The position numbers were made by a program, and so were the translations under genes. Source: an uncultured Oscillospiraceae bacterium (GTDB lineage: Bacteria > Bacillota > Clostridia > Oscillospirales > Oscillospiraceae). Taken from it: DNA of 64,000 nt. Location: assembly GCA_958423465.1 (NCBI GenBank), contig CATZRD010000005.1:1-64000 (forward strand), given 5' to 3'. The notes under the pieces were generated by a model that worked only from the letters and a program-made list of their open reading frames with translations, did not search any database and was not told the origin of the DNA. This document shows positions 44,049-52,790 of this stretch, in pieces. The first letter of the stretch is position 1, and the number at the start of each line of letters is the position of its first letter.

Positions 44049-44068
44049 GAGCTTCCCGGCAGGGAGAA

Positions 44069-44092
44069 GGCGGCCGGGGAGACCCGGCCGCC
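44069..44092 (-). terminator. Terminator of the corrinoid importer operon
   Basis: 10-bp GC-only arms 44069-44078 and 44083-44092 around a GAGA/TCTC loop, just after the ATPase stop on the minus strand; no T-run beyond TTCTCCC. Confidence 0.5.
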
Positions 44093-44098
44093 CTGGGC

Positions 44099-45226
44099 TT
44101 ATGCGGGGAGGGAGGCGAGGACCGCCTCCAGAGAGTCCAGCTTCCCGGCCTTTTGGGCCGTGTCCCGGAGGAGGCGGTTCCCCTCGTTCATCGGACCGAA
44201 GCCGGTGAGGGGGCAGATCACCCGGCGGCAGCGGTCCATCAGGGCCTCCGCCTGCCGGAGGGCCTCCGGGCCGATGGGCTGGAAGGGCTTTTCCGACACC
44301 ACCTGAGCCGCCAGGGCCGAAGCCACCGGAAAGTCCAGGTCGCTTTCCTGGAGGACGCCGGCGGCGAAGGGGACCCCCTGCCGCTGGAGCCGGCGGTAGA
44401 CCGGGATGCCGGCCCCACCGCCGCCGATGACAAACACCTCCGGCTGTCCCCGGGGGGCCTCCAGCTCCAGAGAGCCGAAAAGAGCGTTGTAGCTGCCCCG
44501 GGCCGCGCCGTACAGGTCCATGATGTAGTCGGAGGTGAAGATCTCCTCCGGGGGGCCCTGGCGGTCGATGACGTCCCCCCGGACGCAGACCACGAAGTCG
44601 CTGATCTTCTGGGCCAGGTCCAGCTCGTGGAGGGACATGAGCACCGCCAGTTTGCGCTGGCGGACCATGTCTTTCAGAATCGCCAGCAGCTCCAGCTTAT
44701 GGCGGATGTCCAGGAAGGAGGTGGGCTCGTCCAGCACCATGACCTCCGGCTCCTGGCACAGGGCCCGGGCCAGCAGCACCCGCTGGCGCTGGCCGTCGCT
44801 GATCCGGGAAAAATCCGCGCCGGCCAGGTCGGCGGCGTGGACCAGCTCCAGACACTGATAGACCTTCTCCCGGTCCTCCCGGGTCAGGATGCCCAGCCGC
44901 CCGGTGTAGGGGTAGCGGCCGGTGGCCGCCACGTCGAAGCAGGTCATCAGCTCCGGGCGGACGTGGGCGGTCATGAGCACGCTCATGGAGAGGGACACGT
45001 CCCGCTCGGTGAGGCCCGCCATGTCCCGGCCGTCCAGATACACCGCCCCGTGGACCAGGTCCAGCTGGCGGATGATGCTCTTGAGAATGGTGGATTTTCC
45101 CGCCCCGTTGGGGCCGATGAGGGTGACGATCTCCCCCCGGCGCAGCCGCAGGGCGATCTGGCGGATCAGAGGCTTGCCGTTATAGCCCACGGACAGGTCC
45201 TCTGTGCGGAGGCACACCTCGCCCAT
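44099..45226 (-). CDS. BtuD-type ABC transporter ATPase with C-terminal extra domain
   Basis: 375 residues, ~110 more than usual. Walker A GPNGAGKSTIL, Q-loop QLDLVHG, signature SDGQRQRV, Walker B VMVLDEPTSFLDIRHK, H-loop SLHELDL. Residues to ~255 form a FecE/BtuD-type ATPase. The tail (~265-375) begins EVFVIGGGGAGIPVYRRLQR, looks like a Rossmann-type domain and is absent from ordinary BtuD. Alternative start GTG at 45229. Last gene of the riboswitch operon, overlaps the permease stop. Confidence 0.88.
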   Translation of the reverse strand: MGEVCLRTEDLSVGYNGKPLIRQIALRLRRGEIVTLIGPNGAGKSTILKSIIRQLDLVHGAVYLDGRDMAGLTERDVSLSMSVLMTAHVRPELMTCFDVAATGRYPYTGRLGILTREDREKVYQCLELVHAADLAGADFSRISDGQRQRVLLARALCQEPEVMVLDEPTSFLDIRHKLELLAILKDMVRQRKLAVLMSLHELDLAQKISDFVVCVRGDVIDRQGPPEEIFTSDYIMDLYGAARGSYNALFGSLELEAPRGQPEVFVIGGGGAGIPVYRRLQRQGVPFAAGVLQESDLDFPVASALAAQVVSEKPFQPIGPEALRQAEALMDRCRRVICPLTGFGPMNEGNRLLRDTAQKAGKLDSLEAVLASLPA

Positions 45227-46236
45227 CACCGCTCACCTCCCCTGCCCCGCCGGGAGGCCATGAGGTAGATCACGATGGGCGCGCCGAACACGGCGGTGAC
45301 GGAGCTGATGCTCATGTCCCGGGGGGCGAAGGCCGTGCGGGCGATGAGGTCGCAGAAGAGGCAGAAGGCCCCGCCGCCCAGAAAGCAGGCGGGAATGATG
45401 ACCACGGGCTTGGCGGTGCGGAAGAGGGATTTGATGAGGTGGGGCACCGCGATGCCCACAAAGGAGATGGGGCCGGCAAAGGCGGTGACGGTGGCGGAGA
45501 GGATGCTGGAGAGCAATATCAGCTCCAGACGGAACCGCTTGATGTTCACGCCCATGTTCTGGGCGTAGACCTCCCCCATCTGGTAGGCGCCGATGGGCTT
45601 GGACAGCAGAAAGGTGAGGGCCAGCGCCGTAAAGACCACGATGGCCATGAGCCGGATGTCCCCCCAGGAGTTGCCGGAGAAGCTGCCCAGGGACCAGTTG
45701 TGGAGGTTGACGATATCGGCGTCCTCCGCGAAGGTCACCACAAAGTCCGTGATGGCGGAGCAGATGTAGCCGATCATCACGCCGCTGACCACCAGCATAC
45801 TCATCTCCTTCACCCGGCGGGAGAGCAGCAGGATAAAGCCCATGGAGAGCATGGAGCCCACAAAGGCCCCCAGGATCATGGCCATGGAGTTAAAACGCAC
45901 CCCCCGGCTCAGAAAGAACACCATCATCAGGGACACTGTCAGCTTGGCCCCGGAGGAGATGCCCAGCACGAAGGGCCCGGCGATGGGGTTGGCGAAGAAG
46001 GTCTGGAGCAGGAAGCCGGACACGCTGAGCGCGCCCCCCAGAATGGCCGCCGCCAGCAGACGGGGCAGCCGGATGCCCCAGATGATCCCGTCGTCAGGGG
46101 GACTCATCAGGGTGTCCAGAATCTCCCGGGGGGTGAAGTCCACGCTGCCGGCGTTCAGGTTCCAGAGCAGCAGGACGAGCAGCAGGGCGATCAGAAAGAC
46201 GAAGCAGAAGCAGTATCGAATCCGGGTTTTTCTCAT
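45226..46236 (-). CDS. FecCD/BtuC-type ABC transporter permease
   Basis: 336 residues with ~9-10 membrane helices. IWGIRLPRLLAAAILGGALSVSG, GPFVLGISSGAK, LVVSGVMIGYICSAI, FAGPISFVGIAVPHLIKSLF and a C-terminal IYLMASRR are the pattern of iron-siderophore/vitamin B12 permeases. Cotranscribed; a cobalamin riboswitch precedes the operon. Confidence 0.93.
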   Translation of the reverse strand: MRKTRIRYCFCFVFLIALLLVLLLWNLNAGSVDFTPREILDTLMSPPDDGIIWGIRLPRLLAAAILGGALSVSGFLLQTFFANPIAGPFVLGISSGAKLTVSLMMVFFLSRGVRFNSMAMILGAFVGSMLSMGFILLLSRRVKEMSMLVVSGVMIGYICSAITDFVVTFAEDADIVNLHNWSLGSFSGNSWGDIRLMAIVVFTALALTFLLSKPIGAYQMGEVYAQNMGVNIKRFRLELILLSSILSATVTAFAGPISFVGIAVPHLIKSLFRTAKPVVIIPACFLGGGAFCLFCDLIARTAFAPRDMSISSVTAVFGAPIVIYLMASRRGRGGER

Positions 46237-46248
46237 AGCGTTCCTCCG

Positions 46249-47433
46249 TCAGGCGAGCCGGTGCAGGTAGCGCAGGTCCTGGTCCGCCGGGTCCTCCTGG
46301 GAGCAGATGGCGTGGAGATCCAGAATCATGTCTCCCACGCCCAGGGACTCCTGGAACATGCTCTTTCCGGTACACCAGACGTCGCCGTTCTGCACGGCCT
46401 TGAAGTTGCCCAGGGAGGCGCTCTTGTCCAGCAGCTCCTCGATGGTGGTCAGATTGGCGTCGATGGCGCTGTTGTAGATCAGGATGTCCGCGTCCCTGGC
46501 GGTGTCGTAAAAGATCTCCATCTGGATGTTCATGGTGGACAGGGCGTTCTCCTCCTCCGTCAGGTCGTGGAAGGCGTAGACGCCGCCGGCCAGGTCGATG
46601 GCCTTGGCGATGTAGTCCCCGCTCTTGCGCACGGTGACGGAGCCGTTGGAGTTGATGGCGAAGAAGGCCACGGTCCTGCCGGTGTTCTCCTGCTCCAGAA
46701 TGGGGGCCAGCTGCGTGAGCTGCCGGTCAAAGAAGGCCTCCGCCTCCTCCAGCCGGTCCAGCAGAACGCCGTAGAGCTTGATCCACTCCATCCGGCCCAG
46801 GGGATGGGTCTCGTAGCTGGAGCGCTCCACCAGCACGGGGATGCCGAACCGCTCCAGCTGCTCCTTCACCTCGGGGTTGTGGTAGACCATGGTGGACATG
46901 AGGGCCAGGCCGCAGTCCGAGGATTTGATGAGCTCGTAGTCCGGCGCGCTGTACTTTCCGGCGTAGAGGATCTTCCCGGCCTCCATGGCCTCGCGGGCCT
47001 CGGGGATGTACCAGCCGTCGGCCTGGGTGCCGGACAGGGCGATGGCGTCCAGGGCGTCCAGCCGCCGGAAGCAGTCCATGGACGACGTGGCCTGTAAGTA
47101 GATGTTCCCGATGGGCTGCTGGAGGATCACCACGTCCTCCGGCGTGCCCTGGGGCAGGGGGGCCTTCTCCGGGACCAGCAGATAGACGTCGCCGTCGATG
47201 GTGATGCGGGCGTAGCCGTACTCGCTGAGATCCACAGAAAAGCTCTGGGCGTAGGCAAGGGCCAAGGGTTCGGCGCCAGGGCCGTCCCACATGGTGTCCC
47301 AGCGATAGAGGGCCTGCTCTTCCCGATCCTCCGGGGGCGGCGCGTCCTCCTGGGCGGGCTCCTGCCCGCCGCAGGCGCACAGGAGGGTCAGCACCGTCAG
47401 CAGCAGAGCGGTGAAAGCGGCGTATTTCTTCAT
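46249..47433 (-). CDS. Corrinoid-type ABC transporter substrate-binding lipoprotein
   Basis: 394 residues. Signal peptide with lipobox LLCACGG (Cys ~20). Two-lobe binding fold with helix linker: VILQQPIGNIYLQATSSMDCFRRLDALD, YAGKYSAPDYELIKSSDCGL, IDLAGGVYAFHDLTEEENAL and DILIYNSAIDANLTTIEELL, as in BtuF/FhuD-type proteins. Delivers ligand to the adjoining permease. Ligand (cobalamin or another tetrapyrrole) is inferred from the riboswitch. Confidence 0.9.
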   Translation of the reverse strand: MKKYAAFTALLLTVLTLLCACGGQEPAQEDAPPPEDREEQALYRWDTMWDGPGAEPLALAYAQSFSVDLSEYGYARITIDGDVYLLVPEKAPLPQGTPEDVVILQQPIGNIYLQATSSMDCFRRLDALDAIALSGTQADGWYIPEAREAMEAGKILYAGKYSAPDYELIKSSDCGLALMSTMVYHNPEVKEQLERFGIPVLVERSSYETHPLGRMEWIKLYGVLLDRLEEAEAFFDRQLTQLAPILEQENTGRTVAFFAINSNGSVTVRKSGDYIAKAIDLAGGVYAFHDLTEEENALSTMNIQMEIFYDTARDADILIYNSAIDANLTTIEELLDKSASLGNFKAVQNGDVWCTGKSMFQESLGVGDMILDLHAICSQEDPADQDLRYLHRLA

Positions 47434-47444
47434 AAGCGCCCTCC

Positions 47445-48167
47445 TTACGACTGGGTCAGGGTGGCGGAGTCGAAGGTCAGGGTGTACGCCACCTCGTGGG
47501 GGGTGCTCATGGCCACGGTGTCCGCGATGACGGACAGGGCCTGATCCAGAGCGGCCACGGGAATCTCAAAGGCGGAGTTCTCCCCGGCGGCGCTGACAAG
47601 CTCGTACTTCTCGCCGTCCACCTTCATGTAGTCGTAGTTGGAGCTGCTCCAGACGATGGTGGCCCACATCTGCCCCCCCTGGCAGCGGAGGGAGCAGGGG
47701 GACTCCACGCCGGCCCGGCCGGAGCCGCCCTCCAGGGTCACGGCCACGGTGTAGATCCCGTCGGCCAGACCGTCGGGCTGCTGTTCCTCCTGGGGCTGTT
47801 GTTCCTCCTGAGGAGGCTGCTCCGGCGCCGGATCGGAGGGCTTGGGGTCCTCCGTAGGCTCGGAGGGACCCTCCGCGGGTTGCTGGGGCTGCTGGCCGTC
47901 GGACTGACCGTCATCCGGTGTGGGTTCGGCGGGGGCATCCGCATCCGGCGCAGGTTCGGCGGGCTGGCTGTCATCCGGCGCAGGGTCCGCGGGGGTGTCT
48001 GTATCCGGCGTGGGTTCGGCAGGCTGGACGTCCGGCTGCTGGTCTGTCAGGGCCGGAGAATCGGGTTGAGGGGCGTCGCCGCCCCTTTCCCCGCCGCAAC
48101 CCGCCAGCAGGGACAGGACCATGGCCAGGGCGGCCAGCAGGGCGATCCATTGGCTTCTTTTTCTCAT
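47445..48167 (-). CDS. Lipoprotein with Pro/Glu linker and C-terminal domain shared with the SLH-CbiK protein
   Basis: 240 residues. Lipobox LLAGCGG (Cys ~23), a low-complexity linker rich in P, D, E, Q to ~135, then a domain beginning LADGIYTVAVTLEGGSGRAG with SAFEIPVAALDQALSVIADT and ending AYTLTFDSATLTQS. This domain pairs with the C-terminus of CbiK below: LADGxY, (F/T)xxPVxALDxAL and LTFxSAT are shared. The domain is not recognised by name. First gene after the cobalamin riboswitch. Confidence 0.78.
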   Translation of the reverse strand: MRKRSQWIALLAALAMVLSLLAGCGGERGGDAPQPDSPALTDQQPDVQPAEPTPDTDTPADPAPDDSQPAEPAPDADAPAEPTPDDGQSDGQQPQQPAEGPSEPTEDPKPSDPAPEQPPQEEQQPQEEQQPDGLADGIYTVAVTLEGGSGRAGVESPCSLRCQGGQMWATIVWSSSNYDYMKVDGEKYELVSAAGENSAFEIPVAALDQALSVIADTVAMSTPHEVAYTLTFDSATLTQS

Positions 48168-48184
48168 GAGTAAACTCCTCCTTC

Positions 48185-48522
48185 AAAAGAAAATCGCGGT
48201 CACTGAAAAATGACCACGACACATGCCGCCCCCAGGGGCGGACGGTACGCGCGACCAAAGCTCCGTGATCCCGGGCGGCCCAGGGCGCGCCCGCTTTGTA
48301 CCCGGCAGACGGCAGGTCTCCTGACTCGCGGCTCTCCGCCCGCCTCCGCCTTCCCGGGAAAGACCCAGTGGCCGCCGTTTTCCGGCATGGAGGCGCGCGC
48401 GCCGCATACAGTGACGGGATCGTACAGGCCTCTCACCTGTTTCCCTATTATCCGCCCCGGCCCGGAAGAGGGCTGGCGGCACCGTCTGCTTCGCTATGCA
48501 GTTGTGGGCCGCGGAAGCGGCC
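48185..48522 (-). promoter_or_regulatory. Cobalamin riboswitch
   Basis: On the minus strand the adenosylcobalamin aptamer hallmarks run in order: TAATAGGGAA (near 48455) with GGTGAGAGGCCTG, CGGTCCCGTCACTGTA-type segment, the B12 box GCCACTGGG (near 48370), GGGAAGGC, then GAGTCAGGAGACCTGCC near 48310-48330. A small hairpin GGTCA/TGACC followed by GATTTTCTTTT lies just before the first gene and may be the expression platform. Binding would turn off the importer operon. Confidence 0.92.
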
Positions 48523-48528
48523 AGCATT

Positions 48529-48557
48529 AGTATAGCACGGCGGACCGGGAAACGCAA
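48529..48557 (-). promoter_or_regulatory. Promoter of the riboswitch operon
   Basis: TTGCGT (complement of 48552-48557), 17-base spacer, TATACT (complement of 48529-48534) directly upstream of the aptamer. Confidence 0.65.
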
Positions 48558-48590
48558 CCGGAATTTCCCTTTTCGGGGGAAAAGGGAAAT

Positions 48591-48623
48591 AAAAAAACAC
48601 CGCGGAGGGAGGACCCTCCGCGG
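48591..48623 (-). terminator. Terminator of the SLH-CbiK gene
   Basis: Arms 48600-48609 and 48614-48623 (CCGCGGAGGG/CCCTCCGCGG) followed on the minus strand by TGTTTTTTTATT. Separates the CbiK gene from the riboswitch operon. Confidence 0.88.
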
Positions 48624-48707
48624 CGCTCTTTCACACGCGTTTTCTGATGGGACGGGCGGCCCGCGCAGCGAATGCGCTCCGCCCTCCTCCCCGGACCGGG
48701 GAGAGGA

Positions 48708-50567
48708 TCACTTCGCCTGAGCGGTGGCGGAGACGAAGGTCAGGGTGCGGTCATACCAGACGTCCTTCTTCACGCTGTGGGCGGCGAAGTCCAGGGCCTT
48801 GTCCAGGGCCTCCACCGGCAGGGTGAAGGTGGTTTTGCCGTCGGCGGCGGCGCCGTTTACCGCGCTCTCAGCCAGGGCGGCCTCAGCGGCGGTGCCCGCG
48901 AACATCCTGTCAAAGCTCTCGCTGCCCAGCACCACGTCGGCGGTCATCTTGCCGTCCTTGACGGTGAGGGTGCAGCTGTCGATCTTGAACATGGACTGGG
49001 CGCAGGTCACCTCGATGGCGTACACGCCGTCCGCCAGAGCCTCGGGCCCGGCGTTCTCCGGGTTGGGCTCCACGTCGATGCCGGTCTTGTCCAGCTCCAC
49101 GGCGGCCTTGGCGTGGGCAACCAGCAGATCCTGGATCTCCTTCAGCTCGCCCAGGCCCCGGACGTCCGCCTGGACGTTCAGCCCGGCAGCGGTAAAGACG
49201 GAGTACCAGGATTCGGGATCGCCCGCGTCGGCCATGTCGTTGTTGGCGTGGTCGCCGGCCACGATCATCATGGGACGGAGGACCACGTTCTCATACCCGG
49301 CGGCCTTCACGGCCTTCACCAGATCCTGGGCGGTAGGCTCGGACTCCACGGTGCCCACGAAGAAGTTGGCGTGGCCGCCGTCGGTGAGGACCTGCTGCAT
49401 TTTGGCGTAGACGCCGTTGGAGGCGGCCTCGGTGCCGTGGCCCATGTAGCAGACGGCGGTCTTGCCGTCCTTGGTGAACTCCGCGGCGGCGCTGACCATG
49501 GCCTCGGCCACCTTGGCGAAGTCGTCATCGGTGGTCAGCAGGGGCGCGCCGATCTTAATGGACTCAAAGTCGGCGGCGCAGCCCTCCAGCTCCTTCACCA
49601 GATCGCCGTACTCAAAGCCGTTCATCAGGTGGGTGGGCTGGACCAGCAGCTCCTTCACGCCGTTGGCCTTGGCCCGCTCCAGGGCCTCGGCGACGTTGTC
49701 GATCTTCTCGCCGTCCCGGCGGAGGATGTGGTCGATGATGATGTCGGCGGTAAAGCCCCGGCGGACGGACCAGCCCTCAAAGGCCTCCTCCAGAGCGCCC
49801 TCAATGGCGCCGATGGTGGCTACCCGGCTGTCGTTGTAGCTGGTGCCGAAGCTCACCACCAGCAGCTCCTTCTCACCGATCTCGTCGCCGTTGCGGGGAT
49901 CGTCGTGGATGGCGGTGCCGGTGGCGTTGTCATCCAGGTAGCGGCAGAGGATGGCGGCCAGCTGGGCCCGGGTGGCGGTGCCGGTGGGGAGCAGCTTGCC
50001 GTCGGAACCGGAGATGAACTCGCAGGCCACCATCCAGTTCATGTAGTCCTTGGCCCAATCGGCCACCTTGCCGGCGTCGGGGAAGGCGGAGATGGCGTCG
50101 TTGGCGGTGGTCAGAGTCTCCTTGCCCACCTGGTCGGCGGCGAAACGGTTGAGCACCTTGGCCATGGCCTGGCGCTCAATGGCGGCGTCGGGGGTGAAGG
50201 TGGTGTCGGTGGTGCCGCTCACGATACCCTTGTCGCTGGCCCAGACCACGGCGTTCCGGTACGCCGCGTCCTCCGCCACGTCGGTGAAGGGGTTCACGGC
50301 GGCGGCGGGGATCTCGGGAGAGCCGGCCAGACGGTACAGGGCCTCCACCATGACGGACCGGGTCACGTTCTCGTTGGGGGCGAAGGCGGTGTCGGTCCTG
50401 CCGTCGATGAGCTTCAGCTCGGTGACGCGCTCCACATACTCCGCCGCCCATTCGGGCACGTCGGTATAGCCCTGAGCCGTCTCTTCCTCCGCCAGGGCGG
50501 GGATGGACAGGCCAAGGACCATGACCATTGCCAGCGTCAGCGCCAGCAGCTTATTCCATTGTTTCAT
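48708..50567 (-). CDS. cbiK: Exported SLH-anchored sirohydrochlorin cobaltochelatase (CbiK type)
   Basis: 619 residues from ATG at 50567. Signal peptide MKQWNKLLALTLAMVMVLGL with cleavage after ALA (~26). Three S-layer-homology repeats (~32-75, 92-140, 160-208: e.g. GYTDVPEWAAEYVERVTELK, RNAVVWASDKGIVSG) anchor it to the wall. ~232-485 is CbiK: LLVVSFGTSYNDSR, HLMNGFEY, AVCYMGHG (His377), GTVESEPTAQDL, MMIVAGDHANNDMA (His440); both active-site His of the CbiK family are kept. C-terminal ~511-619 matches the domain in the neighbouring lipoprotein. Inserts Co (or Fe/Ni) in sirohydrochlorin in related enzymes; here extracellular, so possibly a tetrapyrrole or metal capture protein. Confidence 0.9.
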   Translation of the reverse strand: MKQWNKLLALTLAMVMVLGLSIPALAEEETAQGYTDVPEWAAEYVERVTELKLIDGRTDTAFAPNENVTRSVMVEALYRLAGSPEIPAAAVNPFTDVAEDAAYRNAVVWASDKGIVSGTTDTTFTPDAAIERQAMAKVLNRFAADQVGKETLTTANDAISAFPDAGKVADWAKDYMNWMVACEFISGSDGKLLPTGTATRAQLAAILCRYLDDNATGTAIHDDPRNGDEIGEKELLVVSFGTSYNDSRVATIGAIEGALEEAFEGWSVRRGFTADIIIDHILRRDGEKIDNVAEALERAKANGVKELLVQPTHLMNGFEYGDLVKELEGCAADFESIKIGAPLLTTDDDFAKVAEAMVSAAAEFTKDGKTAVCYMGHGTEAASNGVYAKMQQVLTDGGHANFFVGTVESEPTAQDLVKAVKAAGYENVVLRPMMIVAGDHANNDMADAGDPESWYSVFTAAGLNVQADVRGLGELKEIQDLLVAHAKAAVELDKTGIDVEPNPENAGPEALADGVYAIEVTCAQSMFKIDSCTLTVKDGKMTADVVLGSESFDRMFAGTAAEAALAESAVNGAAADGKTTFTLPVEALDKALDFAAHSVKKDVWYDRTLTFVSATAQAK

Positions 50568-50686
50568 TGTGGTTTTGTTCCTCCTGCTCTGTTTTCCATT
50601 CAGATTTCGCGCGTTCATCAGGCGGCGGTACACGGAAAAGCCCGTTGGAGGTATGGGGCCCTCTCCGCCGCCTCCGCGCGGAAACT

Positions 50687-50692
50687 ATTATA
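50687..50692 (-). promoter_or_regulatory. Possible -10 of the SLH-CbiK gene
   Basis: TATAAT on the minus strand (complement of 50687-50692), about 120 bases before the CbiK ATG; no convincing -35 was found. Confidence 0.4.
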
Positions 50693-50753
50693 CGCCGGCT
50701 TTTGTGGTTTGGCTAGTCCTATTTTGCGGCTTTGCGCAAATTTTGACAAGCAC

Positions 50754-50782
50754 TTGTCCCCCGGCGGGAAATGTGGTATGCT
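50754..50782 (+). promoter_or_regulatory. Probable pepF promoter
   Basis: TTGTCC at 50754-50759, 17-base spacer, TATGCT at 50777-50782. TTGACA at 50743-50748 also lies upstream but at too large a distance from this -10. Confidence 0.5.
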
Positions 50783-50840
50783 TGGCCCATGACTGTCCCG
50801 CCCTGGCGGGAGGCAAGACTGTAAGAATAGGAGAACGCAT

Positions 50841-52646
50841 ATGGCAAAGGACATGAAGATCCTCAAACGGAACCAGATGGACCCCGCGGTCTGCTGGAAC
50901 ACCGCCGACCTGTATCCCTCCGACGAGGCGTGGAGCGCCGATCTGGAGGAGCTGCGGGCCCTGCCCGGGGAGCTGGCCGCCTATCAGGGCCGGCTGGGGG
51001 AGAGCGCCGGGACCCTGTATGAGTACCTGCGCCGCTTTGAGGAGGCCAACCAGCGGATCGAGAAGCTGTATGTCTACGCCTTCATCCGGGGCGACGAGGA
51101 TACCGCCAACCCCGTCTACCAGGCCGTCAGGGGCCGCTGCCTCAGCTTCGTGGTGGAGTTTGAGAGCGCCGTGGCCTTTGAGGGGCCGGAGCTGGTGGCG
51201 ATCCCGGAGGAGACCCTGGGCCGGTTCTATGAGGAGGAGCCGGGGCTGGAGAAGTACCGCCGCTATCTGGACAAGGCCCGGCTGGAGAAGGACCACGTTC
51301 TGTCCTCCGCCGAGGAGAACCTGCTGGCCGCCGCGGGCCAGATGAGCCAGGGGCCCAGCGGCGTCTTTGACGCCTTCGTGGACGCGGATATGAAGTTCCC
51401 CTCCGTGGCCGACAGCCAGGGAAAGACCTACGCCCTCACCAACGGCTCCTACATCTCCCTGATGGAGAGCTCTGACCGGACCCTGCGGGCCAACGCCTTC
51501 CGGGCGCTGTACGGCGTCTACGGCGCCAGCCGCAACGCCCTGGCGGCCATGCTCAACGCGGAGGTGCAGAAGAACATCTTCTTTGCCCGGGCCAGAAAGT
51601 ATGAGAGCACCCTGGCCGGCGCTCTGGGACCGGTGGAGGTGCCGGAGGCGGTGTACCACAACCTGATCCGGGCCGTCCATGAGAACATGGACAAGATGTA
51701 CCGCTATATGGACCTGCGGAAAAAGATCATGGGCGTGGACGAGCTGCATATGTACGACATCTACGCCGCCATGCTGCCTGAGGCGGGTCAGGAGATCCCC
51801 TTCGACAGGGCCCGGGAGGACGTGCTGGCCGCCACGGCGGTGCTGGGGGAGGAGTACAGCCGGGTGCTGAAAAGCGGCTTCGACCAGCGGTGGATGGACA
51901 TTTACGAGAACGAGGGCAAGCGCTCCGGGGCCTACTCCATCGGCAGCCCGGTCCACCCCTTCGTCCTCCTCAACCACAAGGACGACCTCAACAGCGAGTT
52001 CACCCTGGCCCACGAGATGGGCCACGCTATGCACTCCTATCTCAGCAGCAGGAACCAGCCCCCCATCTACGAAAGCTACGTCCTCTTCGTGGCGGAGGTG
52101 GCCTCCACCTGCAACGAGTCCCTGCTGATGCAGTACCTGCTGAAAAAGACCACGGACAAAAAGCAGCGGGCGGTGCTCATCAACTACTTCCTGGAGCAGT
52201 TCCGCACCACCGTGTACCGCCAGACCATGTTCGCGGAGTTCGAGCTGGAGATCCACCGCCTGGCGGAGAGCGGGGAGACCCTCACCGCCCAGAAGCTGTG
52301 CGAGATCTACTACGGCCTCAATCAGCTCTACTACGGCCCGTCGGTGACGGTGGACCGGGAGATCGAGGTGGAGTGGAGCCGCATCCCCCACTTCTACCGC
52401 TGCTTCTACGTCTACCAGTACGCCACCGGCTTCTCCGCCGCCATGGCCCTGTCCAAGCGGATTCTGGAGGGCGGGGAGGAGGCCGTGAAGGACTATCTGG
52501 CTTTTCTCTCCGGCGGCTGCTCCACCGATCCGGTGTCCCTGCTGAAGATCGCCGGGGTGGATATGTCCTCGCCGGAGCCGGTGAACGACGCCCTGGCGCT
52601 CTTCGGCCAGCTGGTGGACGAGCTGGAGGAGCTGGTCAGGGAGTAA
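50841..52646 (+). CDS. pepF: Oligoendopeptidase F
   Basis: M3 metallopeptidase, 601 residues, cytosolic. Zinc motif HEMGHAMHSY at 391-395 with ESYVLFVAEVASTCNE ~25 residues downstream (third ligand Glu), VEWSRIPHFYRCFYVYQYATGFSAA, and N-terminal four-helix region. Degrades short peptides. GGAGAACGCAT precedes the ATG at 50841. Confidence 0.96.
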   Translation: MAKDMKILKRNQMDPAVCWNTADLYPSDEAWSADLEELRALPGELAAYQGRLGESAGTLYEYLRRFEEANQRIEKLYVYAFIRGDEDTANPVYQAVRGRCLSFVVEFESAVAFEGPELVAIPEETLGRFYEEEPGLEKYRRYLDKARLEKDHVLSSAEENLLAAAGQMSQGPSGVFDAFVDADMKFPSVADSQGKTYALTNGSYISLMESSDRTLRANAFRALYGVYGASRNALAAMLNAEVQKNIFFARARKYESTLAGALGPVEVPEAVYHNLIRAVHENMDKMYRYMDLRKKIMGVDELHMYDIYAAMLPEAGQEIPFDRAREDVLAATAVLGEEYSRVLKSGFDQRWMDIYENEGKRSGAYSIGSPVHPFVLLNHKDDLNSEFTLAHEMGHAMHSYLSSRNQPPIYESYVLFVAEVASTCNESLLMQYLLKKTTDKKQRAVLINYFLEQFRTTVYRQTMFAEFELEIHRLAESGETLTAQKLCEIYYGLNQLYYGPSVTVDREIEVEWSRIPHFYRCFYVYQYATGFSAAMALSKRILEGGEEAVKDYLAFLSGGCSTDPVSLLKIAGVDMSSPEPVNDALALFGQLVDELEELVRE

Positions 52647-52697
52647 GCCCTTCAGACAAGCGGCGGAGCCGCCCGCCCGCGTCCCTTTCGTTTTTGG

Positions 52698-52737
52698 CCG
52701 CCGGGACCTCGATGGAGGTCCCGGCGGTCTCTTTTTT
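52698..52737 (+). terminator. pepF terminator
   Basis: 13-bp perfect arms 52698-52710 and 52715-52727, GATG loop, then TCTCTTTTTT. Confidence 0.92.
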
Positions 52738-52790
52738 CCCGGCGGCGGGGGAGTTAAAGCAATCTTAAGGATTTCTTCGCCCTTTCTCCC

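Noticed and set aside
48183..48557. Short open frames within the B12 leader
   Set aside because: The region is the cobalamin aptamer; codon patterns are not coding.
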